This document shows, piece by piece, positions 1-7,923 of a stretch of DNA of 64,000 nucleotides. Below the pieces are notes generated by a model that made no database searches, had not been told where the DNA came from, and was given only the letters and a program-made list of their open reading frames with translations. The stretch covers positions 868,001 through 932,000 of the forward strand of contig CAVRIR010000005.1 in NCBI GenBank assembly GCA_963721305.1, in the 5' to 3' direction. A program made the position numbers and the translations under genes. The stretch comes from DATAES01 sp963721305 (lineage in GTDB: Bacteria > Actinomycetota > Acidimicrobiia > Acidimicrobiales > JACDCH01). Positions within the stretch are counted from its first letter, which is position 1, and every line of letters begins with the position of its first letter.

Positions 1-1258
1 TGCGGGGAAGGTCGAAGCCGTGCTCGGACTTCATCACGTAGGCCACGCCGCCCTTGCCTGACTGGCTGTTGACGCGGATCACCGCTTCGTACGTGCGCCC
101 GACATGCTTCGGATCGATCGGCAGGTACGGCACCGCCCAACTGTCGTAGTCGCCGGGCGTGAGTCCGGGCTTGTCGTCGGCCGAGATGGCTTCCATGCCC
201 TTCTTGATCGCGTCCTGATGCGAGCCCGAGAACGCGGTGTACACGAGGTCGCCCGCGTAGGGATGGCGAGGATGTACCGGCAATCCGGTGCAGTACTCGG
301 ACGTGCGCCGGATGGCGTCGATGTCGCTCAGGTCGAGCTCGGGATCGACGCCTTGGCTGAACAGGTTCATCGCCAGCGTGATGTTGTCGACGTTGCCCGT
401 CCGCTCGCCGTTGCCGAACAGCGTCCCCTCGATGCGATCGGCGCCGGCCATCAGCCCGAACTCGGCAGCCGCGACCGCGCAGCCGCGGTCGTTGTGCGGA
501 TGCAGTGACAGCACGACGCTGTCGCGGTTCTTGATGTGCCGGTGGAACCACTCGATGACATCGCCGTAGACGTTGGCGGTGTACATCTCGACGGTGGCCG
601 GGAGGTTCAGGATGAGCGGCCGCTCGGGCGTGGGTTCGATCACGTCCATCACCGCTTCGCAGATCTCCACCGCGTATTGCACCTCGGTGCCGGTGAAGGA
701 CTCGGGGCTGTACTCGTAACGCACGTCGAGTCCCGGGACGGTGTGCTCGAGCTTCTTGCACAGGCGCGCCGCTTCGACCGCGATGTTGGTGATGCCTTCG
801 GTGTCGAGGCCGAACACGACCTTGCGCTGCAGCTCGGACGTCGAGTTGTAGAAGTGCAGGATCGCGTGCTTGGCGCCCCGCAGCGCTTCGTACGTGCGCT
901 CGATCAGCTCGGGCCGGCACTGCACCAGCACCTGGACGGTGACGTCGTCGGCGATGAGATCGTCCTCGATCAGCTTGCGGATGAAATCGAAGTCGGTCTG
1001 GCTGGCGGACGGGAACCCGACCTCGATCTCCTTGAACCCCATGGCGACCAGCGTCTGGAACAGGCGCAGCTTGCGGTCAGGATCCATCGGGTCGATGAGC
1101 GCCTGGTTGCCGTCACGGAGGTCGACCGAGCACCACACCGGCGCGTGCTCGATCCGATTGCTCGGCCATGAGCGGTCGGGCAGGTCGAGCGGGAGCGGCC
1201 GGTAGGGCTCGTACTTCTCGAAGGGCATCTGCTTGGAGATCACCGGCTGGGGGGGCAT
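1..1258 (-). CDS. leuA: 2-isopropylmalate synthase, C-terminus cut by the window edge
   Basis: Catalyses the first committed step of leucine synthesis, condensing acetyl-CoA with 2-ketoisovalerate. About 419 residues are visible from the ATG at 1258. They include the DRE-TIM metallolyase entry WCSVDLRDGNQAL, the segment FNLHPHND-like LSLHPHNDRGCAVA and the GNGERTGNVD motif that are typical of the long actinobacterial LeuA. The C-terminal leucine-binding regulatory domain lies outside the window. A second Met (MPFEKYEPYRP, ten residues in) could also be the start. The gene lies behind a leader peptide and terminator-like hairpin (1318-1415), so transcription attenuation by leucyl-tRNA supply is likely. 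The divergent neighbour is a small membrane-anchored protein. Family assignment is secure. Confidence 0.95.
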   Translation of the reverse strand, partial: MPPQPVISKQMPFEKYEPYRPLPLDLPDRSWPSNRIEHAPVWCSVDLRDGNQALIDPMDPDRKLRLFQTLVAMGFKEIEVGFPSASQTDFDFIRKLIEDDLIADDVTVQVLVQCRPELIERTYEALRGAKHAILHFYNSTSELQRKVVFGLDTEGITNIAVEAARLCKKLEHTVPGLDVRYEYSPESFTGTEVQYAVEICEAVMDVIEPTPERPLILNLPATVEMYTANVYGDVIEWFHRHIKNRDSVVLSLHPHNDRGCAVAAAEFGLMAGADRIEGTLFGNGERTGNVDNITLAMNLFSQGVDPELDLSDIDAIRRTSEYCTGLPVHPRHPYAGDLVYTAFSGSHQDAIKKGMEAISADDKPGLTPGDYDSWAVPYLPIDPKHVGRTYEAVIRVNSQSGKGGVAYVMKSEHGFDLPR

Positions 1259-1317
1259 CGTCACTCGCTCTCGGGTTGGAGTCGTGTCGCTGGTGGCCTG
1301 GGAGGTCGATCTGGGTC

Positions 1318-1379
1318 CGAAAACTGAAGAACCCCCTGCGAGTGCAGGGGGTTCGACGAGCGCGATCTTGGGGCGCTCG
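1318..1379 (-). promoter_or_regulatory. leuA attenuator: pause/antiterminator hairpin plus terminator hairpin
   Basis: Reading the minus strand after the leader stop, a 7-bp hairpin (arms 1373-1379 and 1357-1363, CGAGCGC) comes first. Then comes a perfect 11-bp stem (arms 1344-1354 and 1329-1339, GAACCCCCTGC) with an ACTC loop, followed by the T-rich run TTCAGTTTT. This is a Rho-independent terminator lying between the leader peptide and leuA. With the Leu-codon leader it forms a canonical attenuator. Pairing of an alternative antiterminator was judged by eye only. Confidence 0.65.
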
Positions 1380-1382
1380 CCG

Positions 1383-1415
1383 TTACGTAAGAAGGAGGAC
1401 CGAGTTGTAGGTCAT
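1383..1415 (-). CDS. leu operon leader peptide (10 aa, three consecutive Leu codons)
   Basis: The ATG at 1415 opens a 10-codon ORF, MTYNSVLLLT, ending in TAA. It has codons CTC-CTT-CTT in a row and sits about 125 nt upstream of leuA on the same strand. It is followed by two alternative hairpins. Leu-rich leader peptides before leuA are an established attenuation device. There is no good Shine-Dalgarno. A CATGGT box 10-15 nt upstream could be the -10 of a leaderless transcript, with TTGACG about 18 nt further up. Too short for automatic gene callers. Confidence 0.7.
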   Translation of the reverse strand: MTYNSVLLLT

Positions 1416-1477
1416 AGCGTGTCAACCATGACAGCACCGGAGCGGTTCCGTCAAGGCGCGTTCTCCGGAGGCGGGTT

Positions 1478-2005
1478 ATGGTCCGTCCTGTGATCCGTCG
1501 CACCTTCCGCCTCGGACTGTGGCTCGGTCTGCTCGTCGGCATCGCCTTCGCCGTGTCGAAGCTCCTTCGCCCACGATCGTCGCCGGCGACGATCGACTTG
1601 GGCTCCCCCGGCGGGTCGCTCGGGCCCACACCCGAGGCTTGGCCACCGTTGCAGGCGGCCGCGGCGACGCCCACACCGATCCAGATCCCTGAGCCCACTG
1701 TCGAGCCGATCCCGTCCGCCGAGCCGGGACTGGTGCTGATCGGCGACGAGCCGATGCAGACGCCGCTCGGGGAGAAGCGCGGCACGCTGTCGAAGCTGCC
1801 CGACGCACCCAAGACGACGTTGCCGCTCTGGGTCGCGCCGGACGCCGACGGCATCTGCCCCTCCACCCATCCGGTGAAGGCGAAGCTGGCGAGCGGCATC
1901 TTCCAGGTCGAGGGCAACGCCATGTACCAGCGGACGCACCCCGACCGCTGCTACCAGTCCCCCGAAGCGGCCGCCGCCGACGGCCTCCGCCCCTCCAAGC
2001 GCTGA
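1478..2005 (+). CDS. membrane-anchored protein with C-terminal sunset-like domain
   Basis: A 175-residue protein of unknown function. Residues about 9-29 form one hydrophobic segment (LGLWLGLLVGIAFAVSKLL). A Pro/Ala-rich linker follows to about residue 120. The C-terminal 50 residues (CPSTHPVKAKLASGIFQVEGN..YQRTHPDRCYQSPEAAAADGLRPSKR, quoted in parts) resemble the small sunset domain found at the C-terminus of actinobacterial membrane proteins; this resemblance is from memory of the motif. The start is supported by GGAGG at 1467-1471, 6 nt before the ATG. It is divergent from leuA and convergent with serA (24 bp gap). Confidence 0.7.
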   Translation: MVRPVIRRTFRLGLWLGLLVGIAFAVSKLLRPRSSPATIDLGSPGGSLGPTPEAWPPLQAAAATPTPIQIPEPTVEPIPSAEPGLVLIGDEPMQTPLGEKRGTLSKLPDAPKTTLPLWVAPDADGICPSTHPVKAKLASGIFQVEGNAMYQRTHPDRCYQSPEAAAADGLRPSKR

Positions 2006-2029
2006 CCAACCCTTGCCCTTGCGGGAGGC

Positions 2030-3598
2030 TCAGTCGGTGGCGAGGGAGTGGACGGACACGATGCCGGGGATGGCCCGGATGGTGGCAACGACGTCGTCGC
2101 TCACGGGCACGTCCGTCGCGAGCACCTGCATCGCCGCCTCGCCGCCGACGCGGTGACCGAGGTGCATGTCGTTGATGTTCACGCCCGCGTCCTTCAGCGG
2201 GCCCGACACCGCGTGGATCATGCCGACCACGTCGTCGTTGCGGACGAGCAGCATGTTCTTCGCCGGCGGCAGGTCCACTGCGAGATCGTCGATCATCACG
2301 ATGCGCGGCTCACCCCGCAGGCCGACGAGCGTGCCGGCGACCGCGTGGTCGCCGCCCCGGACGGTGACGAGGTTGACGTAGTCCTGCGCCGTCGACGATG
2401 ACGCCTCGCGCACCTCGACCCCGCGCTCGGACGCGATGCGCGGCGCGTTCACGTACGACACCGGCTCGTCACTGACCCCGCCGAACACACCCTTCAACAC
2501 CGACAGCGTCAGGATGCGCGTGTCGTAGTCGGCGAGCTGTCCGTGGTACTCGGTATCGAGTCGCGCCGGCGTTCCCTCGTTGAGCGCGACGTAGATGCGG
2601 CCGAGCCGCTCGGCCAGCGGGAGGAACGGACGCACCGTCTCGCTCGCTTCTGCCGCGCTCACGTTCACGGCGTACGGCACGAAGTCGCCGGCGAGCGCGA
2701 GACCGACTTGCTCGGCGATCGTGTCGCCCGCCTTGTCCTGCGCCTCGCGGGTGGATGCGCCGAGGTGAGGCGTGACGACGACGGCATCGAGCTCGAAGAG
2801 CGGCGACTCCGTCGTCGGCTCCTCGTTGAACACGTCGAGCGCGGCACCGGCCACATGTCCCGAGCGGACGGCCTCGGCGAGCGCGTCCTCGTCGATGATG
2901 CCGCCGCGCGCGACGTTGATGATCCGGATGCCGGGCTTCGCCTTCGCCAGCAGCTCCTTGCCGACCAGGCCGACGGTCTCCTTTGTCTTCGCCACATGGA
3001 TCGTGACGAAGTCGGCTTGCCGCACCAGCTCGTCGAGGTCGACGAGGTCGACGTTCATCTGCCGCGCGCGATCCGCTGAGACGAACGGGTCGTACGCCAC
3101 CAGCCGCATCCCGAACGCCGAGGCCCGTTGCGCGACGAGCTTGCCGATGCGCCCGAGGCCGATGATGCCGAGGGTCTTGTCGGAGAGCTCCACCCCTTCC
3201 CAGCGGCTGCGCTCCCACCGTCCCGCCTTCAGCGCGGCATGGGCCTGCGGGACGTTGCGCGCCTGCGCGAGTAGCAGCGCCATCGTCTGCTCGGCGGCCG
3301 ACAGGATGTTCGACTGCGGCGCGTTGACGACCATGACGCCCCGCTTCGTGGCGTGCTCGACGTCGACGTTGTCGAGTCCGATGCCGGCGCGGCCGACCAC
3401 GATCATGCTGTCGGCCGCGTCGAGCACCTCGGCGGCGACGTTCGTGGCGGAACGGATGATCAGCGCGTGCGCGCCCTTGACCGCGTCGAGCAACGCTTTC
3501 GGCGACAGTCCCAACTGGACGTCGACGTCGTGTCCGGCGGCGCGCAGGCGGTCGAGTCCGCCCTCCGCGATCTCCTCGGTGACGAGAACTCTGGCCAT
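2030..3598 (-). CDS. serA: D-3-phosphoglycerate dehydrogenase
   Basis: Oxidises 3-phosphoglycerate to phosphohydroxypyruvate, the first step of serine synthesis (NAD-dependent, cytosolic). The 522 residues match the long actinobacterial form. The order is substrate/NAD domain with GLGRIGKLVAQRA (Rossmann motif), a catalytic Arg in NVARGGIIDE, a Glu in FNEEPT, a His in VTPHLGAST, then the intervening ASB domain and a C-terminal ACT domain (serine-sensing in relatives). The ATG at 3598 (MARVLVTEE) is preferred over a TTG 12 nt upstream because it matches the family N-terminus. It lies 4 nt after the aspC stop, so it is co-transcribed with the aminotransferase. Confidence 0.95.
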   Translation of the reverse strand: MARVLVTEEIAEGGLDRLRAAGHDVDVQLGLSPKALLDAVKGAHALIIRSATNVAAEVLDAADSMIVVGRAGIGLDNVDVEHATKRGVMVVNAPQSNILSAAEQTMALLLAQARNVPQAHAALKAGRWERSRWEGVELSDKTLGIIGLGRIGKLVAQRASAFGMRLVAYDPFVSADRARQMNVDLVDLDELVRQADFVTIHVAKTKETVGLVGKELLAKAKPGIRIINVARGGIIDEDALAEAVRSGHVAGAALDVFNEEPTTESPLFELDAVVVTPHLGASTREAQDKAGDTIAEQVGLALAGDFVPYAVNVSAAEASETVRPFLPLAERLGRIYVALNEGTPARLDTEYHGQLADYDTRILTLSVLKGVFGGVSDEPVSYVNAPRIASERGVEVREASSSTAQDYVNLVTVRGGDHAVAGTLVGLRGEPRIVMIDDLAVDLPPAKNMLLVRNDDVVGMIHAVSGPLKDAGVNINDMHLGHRVGGEAAMQVLATDVPVSDDVVATIRAIPGIVSVHSLATD

Positions 3599-3602
3599 GT
3601 GC

Positions 3603-4808
3603 TCAGCCAACCACGTCGATCATGCGCTGGAGGCCTTCGCCGAGATCGTCGTCGCCGAGCGCGAACGAGATCCGCGCGTAACCGGGCGTGCCGAACGCCT
3701 CGCCCGGGACGATCGCGACCTTGGCTTCCTCGAGCAACAGCGCCGCGAGATCGACGGTGTTCGATGCGGTGCGCCCGGCGATCGGCCGGTCGAGCAGTCC
3801 GGTCAGGTTCGGGTACGCGTAGAACGCGCCCTCGGGTTCGAGGCATGTGACCCCGTCGACGGCGTTGAGCATCTTGTAGGCGACGCCGGCCCGCCGCTCG
3901 AAGGCGCGCCGCATCTCCGCAACCGCGTCGAGCGGACCCGACACCGCGGCGAGTGCGGCGCGCTGCGCCACGTTGTTCACGTTCGACGTCGAGTGCGACT
4001 GCAGGTTGGTCGCCGCGGTGATGACGTCAGGCGGACCGATCATCCAGCCGACGCGCCAACCCGTCATCGCGTACGTCTTGGCGACGCCGTTGAGGACGAC
4101 GCAACGGTCGGCGAGCTCGGGCACCAGCGCCGGCATCGAGTGGAACTCGTGACCACCGAAGGTCAGGTGCTCGTAGATCTCGTCGGTCACGACCCAGATG
4201 TCGTGCTCGACGGCCCATCGGCCGATCGCCTCGATCTGCTCGCGGGAGTACACGGCACCCGACGGGTTCGACGGCGAGACGAACACGACGAGCTTGGTGC
4301 GATCGGTACGGGCCGCCTCGAGTTGCTCGACCGTGACCTTGAATCCCGTCGTCTCGTCAGTCGGCAGTACCACGGGCGTGGCCCCGGCGAGCCGGACCGG
4401 TTCGGGGTAGGTCGTCCAGTAGGGCGCGGGCAGCAACGCCTCATCACCCTCGTCGAGGAGCGTTAGCAGTGTGTTGTAGACCGCGTGTTTGCCACCGTTG
4501 GTGACGAGCACCTGCGACGGCGACACGTCGTAGCCGGAATCCCGCTTGGTCTTCGCCGCGATCGCCTCGCGCAGTTCCGGCAGGCCGGGGATCGGCGTGT
4601 ACCGATGGTTCTTCGGGTCGCGACACGCCTCCGCGGCCGCCTCGACGATGTGCGCGGGCGTCGCGAAGTCGGGTTCACCGGCGCCGAATCCGATCACCGG
4701 CTCGCCCGCCGCCTTGAGCGCCTTCGCCTTGGCGTCGACGGCCAAGGTGGCCGACTCGGCGATGGCGGCGATGCGTCGGGAGATACGGCTGTGAGTTGTC
4801 GCTGTCAC
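3603..4808 (-). CDS. aspC: aspartate aminotransferase-type PLP enzyme (class I/II)
   Basis: A 401-residue fold-type I aminotransferase, subgroup Ib by its features. It has FGAGEPDF near the N-terminus, YTPIPGLPELREAI, NPSGAVYS, DEIYEHL and the PLP lysine in NGVAKTYAMTGWRVGW. It interconverts aspartate and glutamate with 2-oxo acids. The start is a GTG at 4808 (VTATTHSRISRR). The longer open frame upstream runs through the divergent serC gene and was rejected. It lies only 21 bp from serC and 4 nt upstream of serA, so the three form a compact serine/amino-group cluster. Exact substrate preference cannot be read from sequence. Confidence 0.88.
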   Translation of the reverse strand: MTATTHSRISRRIAAIAESATLAVDAKAKALKAAGEPVIGFGAGEPDFATPAHIVEAAAEACRDPKNHRYTPIPGLPELREAIAAKTKRDSGYDVSPSQVLVTNGGKHAVYNTLLTLLDEGDEALLPAPYWTTYPEPVRLAGATPVVLPTDETTGFKVTVEQLEAARTDRTKLVVFVSPSNPSGAVYSREQIEAIGRWAVEHDIWVVTDEIYEHLTFGGHEFHSMPALVPELADRCVVLNGVAKTYAMTGWRVGWMIGPPDVITAATNLQSHSTSNVNNVAQRAALAAVSGPLDAVAEMRRAFERRAGVAYKMLNAVDGVTCLEPEGAFYAYPNLTGLLDRPIAGRTASNTVDLAALLLEEAKVAIVPGEAFGTPGYARISFALGDDDLGEGLQRMIDVVG

Positions 4809-4829
4809 ACACGCGATAGTTGCAGACGT
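4809..4829. promoter_or_regulatory. 21-bp divergent promoter between aspC and serC
   Basis: The whole gap between two divergent start codons is 21 bp, so both transcripts must be leaderless or nearly so. On the plus strand GATAGT (4815-4820) ends 9 nt before the serC ATG. On the minus strand the TAT in ACTATC is a possible -10 core for aspC. The -35 regions would lie inside the opposite coding sequence. Confidence 0.4.
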
Positions 4830-5972
4830 ATGAGTGCTGCCACACCTGAGATCGCCATCCCCGCAGACCTTCTCCCCCGTGACGGGCGGTTCGGGTCCGG
4901 ACCCTCCAAGGTCCGGCCGGAAGCGGTCGAGGCGCTGGCCAAGGCGGCGCCCGAGTACCTCGGCACGAGCCACCGGCAGGCAGCCGTGCGCTTCATGGTC
5001 GGCGCGCTGCGCAACGGCTTGGCCGAGTTGCTGAACCTGCCGGACGGCTACGAGGTCGTGCTCGGCAACGGCGGCACCACTGCGTTCTGGGATGTGGCGG
5101 CCTTCGGGTTGATCGAGCGGCGCAGCCAGCACCTCAGCTTCGGCGAGTTCTCATCGAAGTTCGCCGCGGAAGTCGCGGCCGCGCCCTTCCTCGACGAGCC
5201 GTCGATCCTCGAGTCGGCGCCCGGCACGCACCCTGTGGCGGTCGCCGATGCGGATGTCGACGCCTACTGCCTGACGCACAACGAGACGTCGACCGGGGTG
5301 GCGATGCCGCTGCAACGGCCGGGCGGTGCGACGGACGGACAGCTGGTTCTCGTCGACGCAACGTCCGCGGCTGGTGGGTTGCGTTTCGACGCGTCGCAGA
5401 CCGACGTCTACTACTTCGCGCCGCAGAAGAACCTCGGCTCCGACGGTGGGTTGTGGATCGCGGCGATGTCGCCGGCCGCCCTCGAACGGGCCGAGCGGAT
5501 CGCCGCCCACCGTCCCGGCGGACGGTGGATCCCCACGTTCTTCGACCTGCCGACCTCCATCGACAACAGCCGCAAGGACCAGACCTACAACACCCCGGCG
5601 CTCGCCACGCTGTTCCTCGCCGTCGAGCAGGTGGACTGGATCAACGGAAACGGCGGCCTCGAGTGGGCTGCATCACGTTGCGACCAGTCCGCCGAGATCC
5701 TCTACGGATGGGCGGAGGCGTCGTCGTTCGCGACACCGTTCGTGGCCGATCCGGCCCAGCGCAGCCACGTCGTCGGCACCATCGACCTCGACCCCACGGT
5801 CGACGCCACCACCGTGTCGGCCGTCCTGCGCCGCAACGGCGTGGTCGACACCGACTCGTACCGCAAGCTCGGACGCAACCAGCTCCGCATCGCGATGTTC
5901 ACCGCCGTCGATCCCGACGACATCGCCGCCCTCACCGGCTGCATCGACTTCGTGGTCGACCGGTTGTCCTGA
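4830..5972 (+). CDS. serC: phosphoserine aminotransferase
   Basis: Transaminates phosphohydroxypyruvate to phosphoserine, the second step of serine synthesis. The 380 residues match the actinobacterial SerC subfamily. They carry FGSGPSKVRPEA at the N-terminus, LGTSHRQA, GNGGTTAFWD, LTHNETSTGV, the PLP lysine in YYFAPQKNLGSDGG, and DQTYNTPALAT. The ATG at 4830 is preferred over an in-frame start further upstream, which would run through aspC. It is divergent from aspC-serA, so serA and serC are split between opposite strands of one locus. The gene encoding phosphoserine phosphatase is not in the window. Confidence 0.93.
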   Translation: MSAATPEIAIPADLLPRDGRFGSGPSKVRPEAVEALAKAAPEYLGTSHRQAAVRFMVGALRNGLAELLNLPDGYEVVLGNGGTTAFWDVAAFGLIERRSQHLSFGEFSSKFAAEVAAAPFLDEPSILESAPGTHPVAVADADVDAYCLTHNETSTGVAMPLQRPGGATDGQLVLVDATSAAGGLRFDASQTDVYYFAPQKNLGSDGGLWIAAMSPAALERAERIAAHRPGGRWIPTFFDLPTSIDNSRKDQTYNTPALATLFLAVEQVDWINGNGGLEWAASRCDQSAEILYGWAEASSFATPFVADPAQRSHVVGTIDLDPTVDATTVSAVLRRNGVVDTDSYRKLGRNQLRIAMFTAVDPDDIAALTGCIDFVVDRLS

Positions 5973-6017
5973 CAGAGGTGGACGTCCCGGGCGTTGCACA
6001 GCGGTAGCTTCTGGCCG

Positions 6018-7745
6018 ATGCCGACCGCCGCCGAGATCAAGCAGCAGCTCACCGGTCCGGGGGGACCGTTCGAGGTCGTGACCGAGCAGGTTCGGGGGCG
6101 GCCGATGCAGGTCTACAAGGAGCGGATGAAGGCGCTGCGCCAGATCTGCGAGATCGCTGTCGGCCGCGGCGACGAGCCGTTCATCGTGTACGGCGACCGC
6201 ACGTATTCGTTCGGCGACTTCATCAAGACGTCGTTCACCGCGAGCAAGGGGCTGCAGTCGTTCGGCGTCGGCCATGCAGACCGGGTCGCCGTCCTCAGCC
6301 AGAACAACCCCGAGTGGTGCCTCACCTTCTGGGGCGCCGTGAACATCGGGGCGATCCTGGTCGGCCTCAACGGATGGTGGACCACGGACGAGGTCATCTA
6401 CGGGTTGCAGGACTCCGGGGCGAAGGTCCTCGTCGCCGACGCCAAGCGGTTCGAGCGCATAGCCGGAAACCTCGACGAGTGCCCCGACCTCGAGCACGTC
6501 TTCCTCGTCGACGCCGACCCATCCGACTTCGATCCCGACGGCAAGGACGGGCGACTCCACCGCTACGAGGAGTTGCTCGCCGCGGGTGGCGACGGCGAGG
6601 TCGGTCCCCCGGACACCCCCATCGACGAGGACGACTACGCCGTCATCTTCTACACGAGCGGCACAACGGGCCGGCCGAAGGGCGCGATCAGCACTCATCG
6701 CAGCATGATCGCCAACCTCCAGAACACGATCTATGGCGGTCTCGCGGGAGCCATGACGAGCGAAGGGTCGGCCATCCCGCAGACAGGTGGACAAACGGTC
6801 GCGTTGTTCACGTCTCCGCTGTTCCACGTGTCGGGCTGCCACTCGACGCTCGTCGTCGGACTGCTCGCGGGCATCAAGCTCGTCATGATCGAGGGACGCT
6901 TCGATCCGCCGAAGGCGCTCGAGCTCATCCAGGAGCACAAGGTCACGCTCTGGGCAACGGTGCCCACGATGGTCTGGCGGGTGTGCGAGTTCCCCGATCG
7001 TCACGACTACGACACCGAGTCGGTCATGAGCGTCGCGTTCGGCGGCTCGCCGTCCGCCGACGAGTTGCAGCGCAAGGTCCGCGAGACGTTCCCCAACGTC
7101 CGCACGACGACGAACGCGTACGGACTCACCGAGTCGTCGTCGGTGGCCACATCGATCTCCGGTCAGGACGCCATCGAGAAGCCGAACTCCGTCGGGCCGC
7201 CGGTGCCGACACTCGAGCTGAAGATCCGCGATCCCGCAGGCAACGAAGTTCCGACCGGGCAGACGGGCGAGGTCACGATGTACGGCCCGCTCATCATGGC
7301 CGGCTACTGGAACAAGGCCGAGGCGACGGCGGAGACCGTGCGCGACGGCTGGCTGTACACCGGCGACATCGGTTACCTCGACAAGGACGGCTACCTCTTC
7401 ATCACCGACCGCAAGAAGGACATGATCATCCGAGGCGGCGAAAATATCTACTGCGTCGAGATCGAGAACCGGCTCGTCGAGCATCCGGCGATCGCGGACG
7501 CAGCGGTGATCGGCGTACCCCATCCCGAGCTCGGCGAAGAGGTGAAAGCGGTCGTGCAGCTCGAGCCGGGCGAGACGCTCAGCGAGCAAGAGGTCAAGGC
7601 TTGGGTCGCGGAGGCGCTGGCCAACTTCAAGGTGCCGGCCTATGTCCAAGTGCAGGACGACAAGCTGCCGCGCAACGCGTCCGGCAAGTTGTTGAAGAAC
7701 GTGCTTCGCGGCGAAGGCGAGGTCAGCTTCGCCGAGACGATGTAG
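6018..7745 (+). CDS. fatty-acid/acyl-CoA synthetase (AMP-binding, ANL superfamily)
   Basis: A 575-residue acyl-CoA ligase that activates a carboxylic acid through an acyl-adenylate. Motifs are FYTSGTTGRPKGA (P-loop), YGLTESSSVA, YTGDIGYLDKDGYL and TDRKKDMIIRGGENIY, with the C-terminal catalytic lysine in PRNASGKLLKNVL. The start is the ATG at 6018, preceded by TAGCTT at 6005-6010 (-13 to -8), a leaderless -10. The upstream in-frame Met is rejected because it would overlap that box. It lies 45 bp downstream of serC but has its own promoter. The acid substrate is unknown. Two 51-bp palindromic elements follow its stop. Confidence 0.85.
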   Translation: MPTAAEIKQQLTGPGGPFEVVTEQVRGRPMQVYKERMKALRQICEIAVGRGDEPFIVYGDRTYSFGDFIKTSFTASKGLQSFGVGHADRVAVLSQNNPEWCLTFWGAVNIGAILVGLNGWWTTDEVIYGLQDSGAKVLVADAKRFERIAGNLDECPDLEHVFLVDADPSDFDPDGKDGRLHRYEELLAAGGDGEVGPPDTPIDEDDYAVIFYTSGTTGRPKGAISTHRSMIANLQNTIYGGLAGAMTSEGSAIPQTGGQTVALFTSPLFHVSGCHSTLVVGLLAGIKLVMIEGRFDPPKALELIQEHKVTLWATVPTMVWRVCEFPDRHDYDTESVMSVAFGGSPSADELQRKVRETFPNVRTTTNAYGLTESSSVATSISGQDAIEKPNSVGPPVPTLELKIRDPAGNEVPTGQTGEVTMYGPLIMAGYWNKAEATAETVRDGWLYTGDIGYLDKDGYLFITDRKKDMIIRGGENIYCVEIENRLVEHPAIADAAVIGVPHPELGEEVKAVVQLEPGETLSEQEVKAWVAEALANFKVPAYVQVQDDKLPRNASGKLLKNVLRGEGEVSFAETM

Positions 7746-7766
7746 CGCGTGGACAATCCCACGCGG

Positions 7767-7912
7767 GTACGCCACAACACGAATGTTGGATGGAAACGGG
7801 CGCTATAGCGCCCGTTTCACCCCGGAGTTCGCGGCGTGAGTACGCCACAACACGAATGTTGGATGGAAACGGGCGCCATGGCGCCCGTTTCACCCCGGAG
7901 TTCGCGGCGTGA
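7767..7912. repeat. tandem pair of 73-bp units, each with a 51-bp palindromic element (copies A and B)
   Basis: Unit 1 (7767-7839) and unit 2 (7840-7912) are direct 73-bp repeats. Cores are 7781-7831 (A) and 7854-7904 (B). Each core reads GAATGTTGGATG, arm GAAACGGGCGC, a 4-nt loop, arm GCGCCCGTTTC, then ACCCCGGAGTTCG. The only visible differences are the loops TATA and CATG, a symmetric change that keeps the palindrome perfect. They lie between convergent genes (acyl-CoA ligase and ilvC), where the hairpins may also terminate transcription. Relatives are at 21173, 29932, 45565 and 52777. Confidence 0.9.
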
Positions 7913-7923
7913 GGGGGCGAGGT

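Noticed and set aside
1408..1426. TTGACA just before the leu leader ATG as a -35 box
   Set aside because: No -10-like hexamer lies 16-18 nt downstream, and such a promoter would begin inside the leader ORF.
1408..1427. A 5-codon ORF (MVDTL) overlapping the leu leader start
   Set aside because: It is too short to evaluate; the ATGA overlap is likely chance.
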